Under the pieces are notes generated by a model, which saw only the letters and a list, made by a program, of their open reading frames with translations, did not search any database and had not been told where the DNA came from. A stretch of DNA of 36,860 nt from a virus. The translations under genes and the position numbers were made by a program. Of the stretch, positions 28,719-36,860 are shown piece after piece (position 1 is the stretch's first letter; each line of letters opens with the position of its first letter). The stretch spans positions 1 to 36,860 of the IMG/VR virus record IMGVR_UViG_3300032093_000394. One strand, written 5' to 3'.

Positions 28719-29086
28719 TACTGCGGCTCCAGCGCCTCTCTAAGGGCTGCATCGGCCTCTGTGCCGTTGGCGCAATCCTTGCCAGTCAATTCCTTGGCCA
28801 GCTTGACGCGCTGCTTCCAGTGCATCTTCTCCCAGCCGTCCGGCAACATCCCCTCACCCACCACCGGGATTTTCAGCTCGTCAAACGCGGCGGGCTCCGG
28901 AGAAGCCGGGTAGTCTTCCGGCGCCGGATCAAGCACCGGCTCAACATCCAGGCGCTCAAACCCGTCAAGGCGAATAGCCTTTGCAATCAGGTCCGGGTCA
29001 TTGGTCTCCACGCTCGCGCCGCGCGGGAAACTGAACCCCCACAATTCACGTACGTCATGCGGCCCATTGTATCGAAGGATTGCCAT
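28718..29086 (-). CDS. Hypothetical head-tail region protein, 122 aa
   Basis: The first 55 residues (MAILRYNGPHDVRELWGFSF, then PRGASVETNDPDLIAKAIRL) suggest a small strand-helix domain like those in phage head-tail joining proteins. A Pro/Glu-rich linker and a C-terminal helical piece with MHWKQRVKLAKELTGKDC follow. The latter resembles peptide-binding HeH/LEM-type ends of other phage proteins. The stop overlaps the gp10-like start (TAATG). Confidence 0.6.
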   Translation of the reverse strand: MAILRYNGPHDVRELWGFSFPRGASVETNDPDLIAKAIRLDGFERLDVEPVLDPAPEDYPASPEPAAFDELKIPVVGEGMLPDGWEKMHWKQRVKLAKELTGKDCANGTEADAALREALEPQ

Positions 29087-29094
29087 GTCTCACC

Positions 29095-29439
29095 TCAAAA
29101 GTAATTCTGCGGAACGGTCTGGTGGTCCTGCTGCATCGCGATCACCTCGCGGATGCGCCTCATCCCGAGTTCCCGCATCTGCTCGCACTCACCGACGCTC
29201 ATGTCAGGCACAAACCTGCGCCCCACATTCCCGGCTACCATGAGGGTCAGCCCCCTCATCACCGCTTCGGGAATGTCCGTCAGTTCCCAATACGCAATGC
29301 GCCGTTCCTGCAATTCCGCATGAACCTCGGCAATGCCTTCATCCACGGTTGCGTCATCGGTTGCATTCGGCGTTGCCCCGCCTTCAAGGACGTAGAGTTC
29401 CTTCAGTACACGAGCGACAAGGTCAGCCTGCGTTGCCAT
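29095..29439 (-). CDS. gp4-like head-to-tail adaptor
   Basis: Starting at 29439 (MATQADLVARVLKELYVLEG), this helical 114-residue protein continues with DDATVDEGIAEVHAELQERR and EAVMRGLTLMVAGNVGRRF. P22 gp4-type adaptors have this N-terminal pattern (a short helix naming the gene, then a bundle) and attach to the portal ring first after packaging. It is shorter than P22 gp4 (166 residues) and lacks its muramidase-linked part. Position between capsid and gp10-like genes supports the assignment. Confidence 0.7.
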   Translation of the reverse strand: MATQADLVARVLKELYVLEGGATPNATDDATVDEGIAEVHAELQERRIAYWELTDIPEAVMRGLTLMVAGNVGRRFVPDMSVGECEQMRELGMRRIREVIAMQQDHQTVPQNYF

Positions 29440-30133
29440 CAGCCATCTCCATCGCCTGCATGATGTCTGCAAGGCTCAGCGTGTGCTCCACAAGGCCTTC
29501 AAAATGGGACAGCCTCACGTCAGGATCGCACCAGCATTCATAGTCGAGCTTCTTGGCCTGGTTGCAGAAGTAATAGTCCTCGCCAACGTCATAGCCTTCA
29601 GCGTCCACGTCGAACCAGAACCATTTACGCATGGTCAGATCACCATGCGCGCCGTCACGGGTCTTGTACTCGGGAGCAAGGCCAGAGGCAGCAAGGTCAG
29701 TGAACACCGACCCACGCACTAGCAGAAACCCCGTACCCACACGGTTTGCCTTGATGAGGCCATCCGGCCCACGCTTCAGCTCGCCGTCAAACATCATTGC
29801 GCCGGGCTCACCCCATTTGTGCGTCCGCTTTTGTGCGGCGCCCGCAATGATGTCCTTGTCATGCGCGATCAGCCGGAACACGTCTTCCGCCTTGAACGCA
29901 ATGTCATCATCGACCCAGAGCACCCAGTCCGCCCCGAAATCCACCGCGCATTGCGTTAATGCGTTGCGGTTCTTGCAGAGGACCGATGAGCCCTTGTTGT
30001 AGAACCTGCGGAATGCAATGCCCCGCTTGAGGCATTGCACTCTCAGGTCCGCAATCGCCTCGCCATGCTCAATATGTACCTGCCCCGTAAGGCTGGGCGT
30101 AAGCACGGCAAGGCGGAGAGGACGGTCTGTCAT
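29423..30133 (-). CDS. GT-A fold glycosyltransferase
   Basis: The 236-residue protein has an N-terminal Rossmann-like strand (LRLAVLTPSLTG) and the nucleotide-sugar metal motif WVDDDIAF at about 74-81 (Asp75-Asp77). Later signatures are GTGFLLVRGSVFTDL and the catalytic-base-type end GEDYYFCNQAKKLDYECWCD. These are typical of soluble GT-A enzymes that transfer sugars from nucleotide donors. It lies within the virion operon between a head protein and the gp4-like gene, overlapping the latter by 17 bases. Virion glycosylation is therefore possible, though the acceptor cannot be told. Confidence 0.8.
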   Translation of the reverse strand: MTDRPLRLAVLTPSLTGQVHIEHGEAIADLRVQCLKRGIAFRRFYNKGSSVLCKNRNALTQCAVDFGADWVLWVDDDIAFKAEDVFRLIAHDKDIIAGAAQKRTHKWGEPGAMMFDGELKRGPDGLIKANRVGTGFLLVRGSVFTDLAASGLAPEYKTRDGAHGDLTMRKWFWFDVDAEGYDVGEDYYFCNQAKKLDYECWCDPDVRLSHFEGLVEHTLSLADIMQAMEMADGNAG

Positions 30134-30513
30134 CACGCTGCCGGGATGTAGCCGATATAGACATGGCCCACACCGGCAGTTGCCGTGGTGCCCGTCGAAG
30201 CGGCCTCACAGGTGATCGTCACTTCAGACGCGCTGTACAGGTCGTTCGACGTGGCCAGTTCGTCCCAGACGATATTGCCAATCGTGCGGAGCGAAAGGTC
30301 CGTTGCGAACCCGTCGCCATCGCCAGACGTGCCAATGTCCAGAACATCCGACGTGCCGGAGTTCCATGCCGTCGAGACGACAACACCGGCAGACACGACA
30401 ATTGCCCCCGCCGGAAGAACGCCAACCGTCTGAACGCCCGTGTTGGCAAACGTCAGGTCCTTGCGGAGGTAGTGGATTTGGTTTGTGTGATACACACGAG
30501 CTTGAGAGCCCAT
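30133..30513 (-). CDS. Small strand-rich head protein (decoration candidate)
   Basis: This 126-residue protein is rich in strands, Thr, Ser and Gly (MGSQARVYHTNQIHYLRKDL, then TVGVLPAGAIVVSAGVVVST, and a final VGHVYIGYIPA). It is encoded directly downstream of the capsid gene. Small proteins in that slot are often capsid decoration or cement proteins. The V-Y-I-G-Y end and the pattern LPAGA-IV--GVVV resemble phage head proteins of unknown role. GGAG lies eight bases before the ATG. Confidence 0.65.
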   Translation of the reverse strand: MGSQARVYHTNQIHYLRKDLTFANTGVQTVGVLPAGAIVVSAGVVVSTAWNSGTSDVLDIGTSGDGDGFATDLSLRTIGNIVWDELATSNDLYSASEVTITCEAASTGTTATAGVGHVYIGYIPAA

Positions 30514-30538
30514 AGCTTAGTCTCCTTCAGTGTTCGGA

Positions 30539-31654
30539 TCAGGTTGCGGCGAAGAAGCCGGTGATCATGCCGTGGTCGATGCCGTTGTAACGCAGCTTTT
30601 CTGCGCTCCAGAGGCTTTCGACGCCGACGCCCTTGACGAACCCAAAGTCGTCTTCCTTGCGCTGCGTGGCACGGGTCGTCTGACCCCACGCAATGCCAAG
30701 CGCCTGCGCGCCTGTGAAGTAGACCGGGTACACACGGGCCGAGCTGTTGCCGATAAGGCCAACGTTGCCGATCTCGGGGATTTCCCGGACCACAACGCCG
30801 TCAACGATCAGGTCACCGTCCTGGAAGATCGGATTGCTTTCCGGGTCACGCGGGCGGCCATCAAGGTTGATGGTACGCATGTCGAGCTTGAGGTCAGCAA
30901 ACGTCTCGGGGCCAGCAAAGCACACGAAGAACTCGCGGCCCTGCGTGCCAGTGCGGATCGGGCGGATCGACGGCAGGTCAATCGCGTCACCTTTCTGGAT
31001 GCGGAACCGGCGCTTGGCCATGCGCTTCAGGAGGGCCAGCGACGTCACCGAGAACTTGTCGTTCGTGGTGTCAACGTTACCGGCGCCCGTGGCGAACGTG
31101 GCGTTGTAGTTGGCCTCAGCGTTGCCGAACAGGATGCGGTACTGGTTAGCAGCCGTCCATGTGTTCTTCTGCGCCGTGGTTGCCTCGGAGAAGAAGACTT
31201 CTTTCGAGTGGCCGGGGGCATCGGTGTAGGAGCTGGAAGCCTCAACAACAGACGAGAGAGCATTGATGATGCTATCCCGCATGTCGTCCATGTCGCGGAC
31301 CTTGAGCATGTCACGCGAGGCGTTCAGGAGGTCGATGACCGAGTTCTGCTCATCGGACTTCTTGATGGCGACCGCATAACGGTGCCAGTAGGGCTTGAGG
31401 TCGTACGAGTAGTTGCCGAGGCTTTCCTCGTTACCAACCAGCGTGCCAGTACCAACGTTGGAGCCGGTCAGCGCCGAGACGAGCGGAACGGTGATAACCT
31501 GTCCGCCCTGAATGAGCTGCTTCTTGACCACGAACGGGGAGTTCGTGCCCGAGCCCATGTAGGGATTGAACCCACTCTCGCGGACGTATTCCGCAAAGTA
31601 GTCTGTCTCCCATTTCTTGAGAATGTTGCCCGTTGCCGGGGTCGTATAGGCCAT
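30539..31654 (-). CDS. Major capsid protein (N4-gp56-like)
   Basis: The 371-residue protein has the features of the N4-gp56/DUF4043 capsid family: GGQVITVPLVSALTGSNVGT, then TLVGNEESLGNYSYDLKPYW and the charged HRYAVAIKKSDEQ. In the middle is KRRFRIQKGDAIDLPSIRPI, and near the end FFVCFAGPETFADLKLDMRT. It would form the icosahedral shell with the HK97 fold. AAGGACA precedes the start. Gene order portal-scaffold-capsid is standard. The family assignment is by eye; a P22-coat relation is the main alternative. Confidence 0.8.
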   Translation of the reverse strand: MAYTTPATGNILKKWETDYFAEYVRESGFNPYMGSGTNSPFVVKKQLIQGGQVITVPLVSALTGSNVGTGTLVGNEESLGNYSYDLKPYWHRYAVAIKKSDEQNSVIDLLNASRDMLKVRDMDDMRDSIINALSSVVEASSSYTDAPGHSKEVFFSEATTAQKNTWTAANQYRILFGNAEANYNATFATGAGNVDTTNDKFSVTSLALLKRMAKRRFRIQKGDAIDLPSIRPIRTGTQGREFFVCFAGPETFADLKLDMRTINLDGRPRDPESNPIFQDGDLIVDGVVVREIPEIGNVGLIGNSSARVYPVYFTGAQALGIAWGQTTRATQRKEDDFGFVKGVGVESLWSAEKLRYNGIDHGMITGFFAAT

Positions 31655-31676
31655 AGCCTTGTCCTTTCAGGGGTTG

Positions 31677-32462
31677 TTAGCGTTTGAAAAGGACGTCGAA
31701 GCCGTCTGCGGGCTCACCGGTTGCATCTGAAGTGCGGGGCTTGCCTGTGCCTGCCAATGATGGCGGGACGTTTGGCCTTCCCTGCGTCTGGACCTGCGGT
31801 TGCCCGCCTTGCATGGCTTGAAGACGCTGTTCAATGAGGGCCTCAAGTGACCCCGCCTCGTTCAACATCTGCAATTGCTGTTCGCGCTTGTACCATTTCA
31901 CCAGCTCGCCCATCGGGTGAGGATGCTGAAGAAGCGTGTAGCTGTAGGCCGAAGTCGCCGGGTCATTCCGGCAGGCCTCGTCAAAGGCTGACCATGCTTC
32001 ACGAACGGTTGCCTCGTCATGCTGCTGGCTTGCCATGAACATGCTCATCTGCATCTTCTGGGCGTGCAGCGTCTGTTCGAGGTAAGAACGCGGGTCCTGT
32101 TCAAATGCGACCTGTGGCCCGGTAAACTCCGGCGCCTTGGGTTGCGTTTGGGTTGCCTGTCCCTGAGAGCGTTTTAGCTCCTGGAGTTCCTTGCGTAGGG
32201 CTTTGACAACCGAAAGAGGGACTTGGGCACCTTCTTCATCATCCGACGGCGGCTCGGTGATCTGCTGCATTCCGGCAGCTTCTTTTGCGCCCGTTTCGGC
32301 TTGCGTTGCTTTTTCGGCTGCTTCCTTCCGCACGAACTTCCCATCGGGTCCGCGCAGTGATCCGCTTCCAGCGGGCTCCACGTTTTCCCGGGGTTGTTGA
32401 ACGGGTTCAAGGGCAGCATCCTGCTCGGCAAACTCGTCAAGAAAGTCCTTTTCTCCACTCAT
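31677..32462 (-). CDS. Scaffolding protein
   Basis: The best start is the third of three successive ATGs (32462, MSGEKDFLDEFAEQDAALEP), since GGAG then lies six bases away. The 261-residue protein is hydrophilic, Gln/Glu/Pro-rich and mostly disordered or helical, with coiled coils at about 80-105 (LSVVKALRKELQELKRSQGQ) and 125-165. It sits between portal and capsid, as scaffolds do. Its C-terminal end, GFDVLFKR, carries the basic residues typical of a scaffold's coat-binding tip. Confidence 0.75.
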   Translation of the reverse strand: MSGEKDFLDEFAEQDAALEPVQQPRENVEPAGSGSLRGPDGKFVRKEAAEKATQAETGAKEAAGMQQITEPPSDDEEGAQVPLSVVKALRKELQELKRSQGQATQTQPKAPEFTGPQVAFEQDPRSYLEQTLHAQKMQMSMFMASQQHDEATVREAWSAFDEACRNDPATSAYSYTLLQHPHPMGELVKWYKREQQLQMLNEAGSLEALIEQRLQAMQGGQPQVQTQGRPNVPPSLAGTGKPRTSDATGEPADGFDVLFKR

Positions 32463-32556
32463 CATCATCTCCAAACGCCCGTAACAGCGGCGGCCTGAAT
32501 CGCCCGAGTACGCCCGGCGGCGGCGCTATCGGCCTTGCGGCCCATGTCTGGTGAAC

Positions 32557-34644
32557 TCAGCCTTTCGGCGGCGCCTTGGGCGCTGGCGGCGGACGGTTGG
32601 CGTCCTCTACCGCTTTGTAAGCACTGGCCTGCGCCTGCGTGGCCTGAGCGGCCTTCAGGGCAATGCCTGCGTCTGTGTCGCGTATCGTGGCCTGCGCCAG
32701 CGCATCGTCTCTGTCAGCCTTGCGGGCGAGGTCCTGAGCGCGTGCCATGTCCAGCGGGTTGATAGCTTCCGGCTTGGGCATCTGCGCCTTCTGCAATTCG
32801 GCCTGTGCCTGCTGAAGCTGCTTCTGCATTTCCTGCAATTGCTGCTGGGCTTGCTGGAGCTGCATTCCTGCGTCCAGCTTCTCGGCAAGCTGCTTCTTGT
32901 TGCGGAGCTGGCTGGCCTCGATCAGCACATCCGGCGGGATCGGAACCCCGGCCTGTACCATCGCGGTCAGTTGCTCGAACTGCTCATGCTGCAGCGTGAT
33001 CATGTCCGGAGCGGCTTCAATGATGATGTCCACATCCATTTCAGCGAGCGCGTTTTGCACAGGGGGCTGCATCGGAGGCATACCCATCGGCATGGGCATC
33101 ACATTGCCCATCTGGGGCGGCATCTGGGGCATCTGCGGCGGCATCTGACCCGGCATCCCCATCCCCGGCACACCGCCCATCGGAGGGGCTTGCGCCGGCA
33201 TTGGCTGGCCCGGTTGCATTTGGCCCGGCATCATCGGCTGGTTGACCGGCGTGAACCGTGCGCCTTCCGGTGCCTCGTCATCCGAGATCCGCAGGAACAT
33301 GGGCTCGGTCCAGAACTGCTTCGCCCTAGCCCAGAATGCGCGGTAGACACGCAGCTTCCAGTCATTGTGCGTGTCGTAGAGCGTGTTTTCTTCAGCGAGG
33401 CCCGCGTTCTGCTGGGCAAGGATGGCCCGGCCTGACTGGTTCTCAACGCCGCGCCCTTGAAGTCCAGCGTTCGGACCCTGCGCGTCAATCTCGTTTTTCG
33501 CGTCCTGAAGCAGCTCGAAGTTCTGTGAAACCTCGGCCTGGCTTTCAATGAACCCCCAATCCGTACCATATTCCCCGTTCGCAATCAGGTGCGCGTCAGC
33601 CCGTGCTACTTCTTCCTTCGGGTTCGTGTCCGGCGGGAAGACGCCAGCCTTGGACCAGATGCGGCGGTTCTTAATCAGGAACAGCGACATCGACCGGCGA
33701 TAGTTCATCTCGGACTGAGGCCCGATCATGTCGCGCACAACGCCGTACCGCTCGTTCTCGCGGGTCACATAAGCAGACGCTGCAATGATGGGGCATGTGG
33801 GCACGCCTTTGTCATCGACGTACTTGCTCTCGCCTTCGTCCAGCACACCGCCGCCAGAGAAATACGCATAGTTCCAGACGCCATCAGGAGCGCGCCAGTA
33901 GATACACGCCACACGGACCCGCTGCCGGTCTTCATCACCCCAGCGGAACCGGGGCTTGTCGTCATAGCCTTCGTCCGTCGTGTCGCCCGTCAGCGAGCCT
34001 TTGAGCGCGGCCTCAGCGTCCGGGTTGTCCGGGAACAGCGCCAGCGCGTCTTCAAGGTCGTACCAGTTGTGATACCCCAGATACCGGGCGTCGGAGAAGT
34101 CAGCACGGCGCGAGCGCGGGTCATAGAAGAACTGGTCAAAGTCGATTTCCTTGCCGACAATGCCAAACGCGCCTTCGCCTTTCTCGTAACAGATGTCGAT
34201 GGCCGCTATGCCTTCAATGGCGAGGCACTTGAACGAGGACGAGGCGATCTTGTCAAAGCGGATCGTGTTCTCGATGTAGTCAAGGACGTCCGTGGCAACC
34301 TGGGCCTGTTCCTCGTTCCCCGGCTTGCGGGCAAAGGCTTTCGGATCAGAGCGCGCCTTCTGCTCGATACCGCACAGGAAGTTCACCTTTCGCTTGATGC
34401 GGTTCATGGTGACAATCGGCTGGCCGCGCCGCATCAGGATTTGCTTTTCGCGCTCGTCCCATTGCGTGTCATTGTAGTTGTCGTACCAGTCGCGGTCACG
34501 GTGAGACAGCTTGCGCGCCTCGTTGTGCGCGTCCTCGGCTTGGCGCACCCACTTCTTGTAGGTCGCAATGTCCTTCCCGGCGAACTCGCTGTTCACCGGA
34601 TCAGGCCCGCCGTATTTCTCTGTCTGAGGCTTGCCCGCAATCAT
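32557..34644 (-). CDS. P22-type portal protein
   Basis: The ATG at 34644 overlaps the terminase stop as ATGA; a TTG nine bases earlier is less likely. The 695-residue protein matches P22-like portals: an N-terminal helical part with HNEARKLSHRDRDWYDNYND, then QPIVTMNRIKRKVNFLCGIE, then EIDFDQFFYDPRSRRADFSD. In the stem region it has ARADAHLIANGEYG and the hallmark NQSGRAILAQQNAG. A Met/Pro/Gly-rich insert spans about 468-531, followed by a Gln-rich coiled coil near 585-620. It forms the twelve-fold ring for DNA entry and holds the packaging motor and tail. Confidence 0.85.
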   Translation of the reverse strand: MIAGKPQTEKYGGPDPVNSEFAGKDIATYKKWVRQAEDAHNEARKLSHRDRDWYDNYNDTQWDEREKQILMRRGQPIVTMNRIKRKVNFLCGIEQKARSDPKAFARKPGNEEQAQVATDVLDYIENTIRFDKIASSSFKCLAIEGIAAIDICYEKGEGAFGIVGKEIDFDQFFYDPRSRRADFSDARYLGYHNWYDLEDALALFPDNPDAEAALKGSLTGDTTDEGYDDKPRFRWGDEDRQRVRVACIYWRAPDGVWNYAYFSGGGVLDEGESKYVDDKGVPTCPIIAASAYVTRENERYGVVRDMIGPQSEMNYRRSMSLFLIKNRRIWSKAGVFPPDTNPKEEVARADAHLIANGEYGTDWGFIESQAEVSQNFELLQDAKNEIDAQGPNAGLQGRGVENQSGRAILAQQNAGLAEENTLYDTHNDWKLRVYRAFWARAKQFWTEPMFLRISDDEAPEGARFTPVNQPMMPGQMQPGQPMPAQAPPMGGVPGMGMPGQMPPQMPQMPPQMGNVMPMPMGMPPMQPPVQNALAEMDVDIIIEAAPDMITLQHEQFEQLTAMVQAGVPIPPDVLIEASQLRNKKQLAEKLDAGMQLQQAQQQLQEMQKQLQQAQAELQKAQMPKPEAINPLDMARAQDLARKADRDDALAQATIRDTDAGIALKAAQATQAQASAYKAVEDANRPPPAPKAPPKG

Positions 34645-36164
34645 ACCCGCCAACTATCCCCGTCTGGCGCCTTGGCGCGGTAATCGCTGAACGCTTGCGG
34701 CTTGGGCTGGGCGAGCGGCACAATGGCCGGGTGCGCCATGTCCAGCGCAAGGCCCATCATCGAGCACACGTCTACAGCGTCGTCATGCTTACCGGCTGGG
34801 AAGGCTAACAACTGTTTCAACACGCGCTCTCCCCTCTCATCGTCCAGTAATGAAACCTCGCCCATTGCAGCCCGGCTCTGGAACGCACGGGCACGGGTCG
34901 CCTTGTCGTGAATGCTTGGCAGCCATTCCATGCGGCAGCGCGTCGATGTCTCGGTCATGCGGCGTTTCAGCATCGGCTCGATTGCTTTCTGGATCACACC
35001 GGCTTCGCCAAACGCACAGATGGGCTTCCACTTGCGGATCATGTGCAGCTTCTGTTCGATCCACTCGTCCGAAGCGGTCTGGCCATGCCACCAGTCAAGC
35101 TGGAAGATGCGGCCAGTGCCATCTACGCCCCAGATGGCGTGTTCGGTGTAATCGCCGTCACCCTCGGTCACCGCGTAGTCGCTGGTCATGTAAACGTGGC
35201 AGCGCTCAGGCGGGTTTTCGTGGCGTTTGAACCAGGCTTTCAGGAAGAACGTACCGTCGTCGGGCGCTGGCTCTTGCTGATACAGTGAAGCCCAGTCACG
35301 CGGGCCAATCGCTGCCTTGATCTTTTGCAGGCGGTTCAGCGGGTACTTCTGAGGCCACAGCGCTTCGCCGTTGCTCATGATTGCGGGCAGGATCAGCTTT
35401 TCCCATTGATCGCCGCCTTTGGCTTCGGCTTCCAGCAAGCGGCCTGACAGGTCGTCTTCATGCCAGCGGGTTTGAATGACCACCACGGCGCCTTCAAACG
35501 GCTCGGCCTGCCCTGTCTCTACCTGTGCCTCAAAGTCCCGCCAGATGTCGTCGTCTTCAAGTTCTTCTTCAGTCAGGTCGCCTTCCAAGCGGGTGTAGGC
35601 TGTCGAAGTGTACCAGCGATACACCTTCTCCCGCATTGTCTCGCTTTCGGCTTCCTCGCGGTCCTTGAACGGGTCATCAATCAACAGAACGTCAGCGCCG
35701 CGCCCCGTAACCGCTGTGCCCACACCTGCCGACACATACGATCCGCCAGTGTTGAGCCGCCACCTGTTTGCCGCCTGGCTGTCCTTTGCCAGCCCAACAC
35801 CATCAAACACGTTGCTGAAATGGTTCTTCCTGACCACTTCGCGCACCTTGTAACCAAAGTCTCCGGCTAGGTCGCTGTTATAGCTTGCGGCGATAATTGA
35901 CCGCGTGGGGTTGCGCCCAAGGAACCAAGCCGGAAAGCGGATCGATGCCAGCTCGCTCTTTCCGTGGCGCGGCGGCATGAAGATCATGAGCCGCTTGATT
36001 TCGCCGCGCTCTACCGCTTCCAGCTTCTCAGCAATCAGCCTGTGATGCGGCGCCGGGCGATAGTCGCGGTACGTGTAGCGCGTGAAGTCAATTAAGCTGT
36101 CCTTGGCCAATTCCCGGCGCAGCAGTTCCTTCGCGGCTTCCTCTGGCGATACGGTAAAGTTCAT
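34641..36164 (-). CDS. terL: Terminase large subunit
   Basis: This 507-residue packaging motor has Walker A at 64-71 (PPRHGKSE) and Walker B at about 159-164 (VLLIDD). A C-terminal RNase H-fold nuclease follows, with YMTSDYAVTEGDGDYTEHAI giving the first Asp cluster and GKHDDAVDVCSMMG near the end giving the last. The arrangement, with a small subunit just upstream and a P22-like portal downstream, fits a headful-type terminase. It pumps DNA into the procapsid and cuts it. I use the ATG at 36164; a GTG three bases earlier is in frame. The gene overlaps the small subunit by 77 bases. Confidence 0.9.
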   Translation of the reverse strand: MNFTVSPEEAAKELLRRELAKDSLIDFTRYTYRDYRPAPHHRLIAEKLEAVERGEIKRLMIFMPPRHGKSELASIRFPAWFLGRNPTRSIIAASYNSDLAGDFGYKVREVVRKNHFSNVFDGVGLAKDSQAANRWRLNTGGSYVSAGVGTAVTGRGADVLLIDDPFKDREEAESETMREKVYRWYTSTAYTRLEGDLTEEELEDDDIWRDFEAQVETGQAEPFEGAVVVIQTRWHEDDLSGRLLEAEAKGGDQWEKLILPAIMSNGEALWPQKYPLNRLQKIKAAIGPRDWASLYQQEPAPDDGTFFLKAWFKRHENPPERCHVYMTSDYAVTEGDGDYTEHAIWGVDGTGRIFQLDWWHGQTASDEWIEQKLHMIRKWKPICAFGEAGVIQKAIEPMLKRRMTETSTRCRMEWLPSIHDKATRARAFQSRAAMGEVSLLDDERGERVLKQLLAFPAGKHDDAVDVCSMMGLALDMAHPAIVPLAQPKPQAFSDYRAKAPDGDSWRV

Positions 36165-36540
36165 CACGGGTCAGGTCACTCGTATCCTCTACGGTGCGGT
36201 TCGTGCGGTCAGACTTCTCAACGCGGAATCCGGTCAGAATGCCCAGTTCTTTGAGGGAGCCGTTTGCAGCGGCGTACTGGCCAGCGGCTTGCGCTTCGAT
36301 CAGCAATTCCTTGGCTTTGTCCTGAAGCCATTTCAGCGTGACTTCGGCTTCACCCGCTACGGACTGGCGAAGCTCTTGCACCCTGTTAGCAATGTTAACA
36401 TTAGCAAACAGGCGGCTTGCAGCGGCTTTGGCCACGATAGCATCCTTGGCTTTGTAGCCTGCTTCCATGTAGGCGTCGGTCTGGTTCTTGCCCTGCGCTA
36501 TGAGCTGGCAGAAGCGCTCTTGCTGCTGTGTGAGGCTCAT
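36088..36540 (-). CDS. terS: Terminase small subunit
   Basis: The 150-residue protein matches the Terminase_2 family. It opens MSLTQQQERFCQLIAQGKNQ, then TDAYMEAGYKAKDAIVAKAA, a homeodomain-like HTH that recognises the packaging site. The helical middle has VTLKWLQDKAKELLIEAQAA, and a central oligomerisation segment ends with LGILTGFRVEKSD. The C-terminus is polar and probably contacts TerL. It precedes terL, overlapping it, and belongs to the leftward late operon. Confidence 0.85.
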   Translation of the reverse strand: MSLTQQQERFCQLIAQGKNQTDAYMEAGYKAKDAIVAKAAASRLFANVNIANRVQELRQSVAGEAEVTLKWLQDKAKELLIEAQAAGQYAAANGSLKELGILTGFRVEKSDRTNRTVEDTSDLTRDELYRIARGSREGTAAPGIGQGQLN

Positions 36541-36600
36541 TTGCTATCTCGCGTAGTGTAGAGGCGTCAATTCGTCTGCCTCAAACCAAAAACCCGCAAC

Positions 36601-36860
36601 TTAGGCGCGGATGCGGAGCCCATAATCGTCCTTCACCGGATACCCAGACACCTCCAGCAGGATCAGCAACTCCTTGGTGCGCCCGCCTGCTGTGGTGATA
36701 CGGTGTTCCAGCCAACCAGAGATGCTTCCAGAGAGGCGGAACGTTGCCGTTGTGGTCGTGTTGCTGGCATTGGATATGCTGAGGCCGGTGACGACGTTAG
36801 AGACGCTTGCAATGGTGTCAGAGCCAAGCCAGCCGGACCAGTTGACGCTGTAGTCTAGCG
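36601..36860 (-). CDS. Phage fiber-tail adaptor-like protein, 5' end outside window (partial)
   Basis: The last 85 or so codons run leftward from the edge to a TAA at 36603-36601; the start lies beyond base 36860. The visible part reads LDYSVNWSGWLGSDTIASVS, followed by the strands and TTTTATFRLSGSISGWLEHR and a closing GGRTKELLILLEVSGYP. The D-Y-x-V-x-W-x-x-W-L-G-x-D-T-I-A-S start is typical of small fiber-tail adaptor proteins. They are about 100 residues long, so little is missing. It lies just upstream of the small terminase in the transcript. Confidence 0.7.
   Translation of the reverse strand, partial: LDYSVNWSGWLGSDTIASVSNVVTGLSISNASNTTTTATFRLSGSISGWLEHRITTAGGRTKELLILLEVSGYPVKDDYGLRIRA

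Noticed and set aside
30530-31687. A 385-codon rightward ORF opposite the capsid gene
   Set aside because: It mirrors the capsid gene almost exactly, lacks a Shine-Dalgarno and has no recognisable domain.
33589-34683. A 364-codon rightward ORF opposite the portal gene
   Set aside because: It is a shadow of the portal gene; the portal has clear family motifs and is coupled to the terminase gene.
36541-36600. A late promoter directly ahead of the small terminase
   Set aside because: A TTGACG is present on the minus strand, but the matching -10 is poor and would place the start inside the coding region.
1-36860. CRISPR arrays, insertion sequences and rRNA genes
   Set aside because: No spaced direct repeats, transposase genes with terminal inverted repeats, or rRNA-like stretches were seen.

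Overview
The window is almost wall-to-wall bacteriophage: 65 closely packed genes with no gene-free stretch longer than about 125 bases. It looks like most of the genome of a temperate, short-tailed (podovirus-like) phage of a high-GC alphaproteobacterium. The virion set (small and large terminase, P22-type portal, scaffold, capsid, gp4- and gp10-like tail factors, three internal/ejection-type proteins, beta-helix tailspike) is podoviral. The alphaproteobacterial link is a phage-borne GcrA-like regulator and a tRNA-Val 3' end used as attachment site. Both edges cut through genes (a membrane peptide at base 1, a fiber-tail adaptor at base 36860), so the replicon continues outside the window on both sides.

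Layout. (1) 1-4924, leftward: an operon of about 18 small genes, nearly all joined by ATGA/TGATG overlaps. It holds a DUF1376 replication-type protein and its small partner, GcrA, several helix-turn-helix proteins, two DUF551 proteins, a HAD phosphatase and small Cys-rich proteins. (2) 4925-5936: the lysis/lysogeny switch. Two small helix-turn-helix regulators diverge, with copies of a 17-bp operator TTATGC-N5-GCATAA on both sides of the rightward one. (3) 5937-11360, rightward: an ATGA-coupled operon with an ERF single-strand annealing protein, two HNH nucleases, small proteins, an excisionase-like protein and a tyrosine integrase. (4) 11381-11431: attP, a copy of the 3' part of tRNA-Val(CAC), flanked by an inverted 14-bp repeat. 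(5) 11480-12464: a ribbon-helix-helix regulator diverging from a two-gene unit that encodes a four-helix membrane protein, a likely lysogenic-conversion (moron) unit. (6) 12470-12514: an intrinsic terminator for the leftward late operon. (7) 12590-36860, leftward late operon, read from the right: adaptor, TerS, TerL, portal, scaffold, capsid, small head protein, glycosyltransferase, gp4-like, unknown, gp10-like, small proteins, ejection proteins, tailspike, then membrane and lysis genes (endolysin, spanin-like pair).

Because phage genes lie on both sides of the attachment core, the sequence is in the attP (excised or virion) gene order rather than ending at a prophage junction. The points most worth a second look are the operator array and switch, the phage GcrA, the attP architecture, the RHH/membrane-protein unit beside attP, the membrane-anchored endolysin next to a large membrane protein with an HTH-like tail, and the 1628-residue ejection protein that shares a C-terminal tag with a neighbouring small protein.
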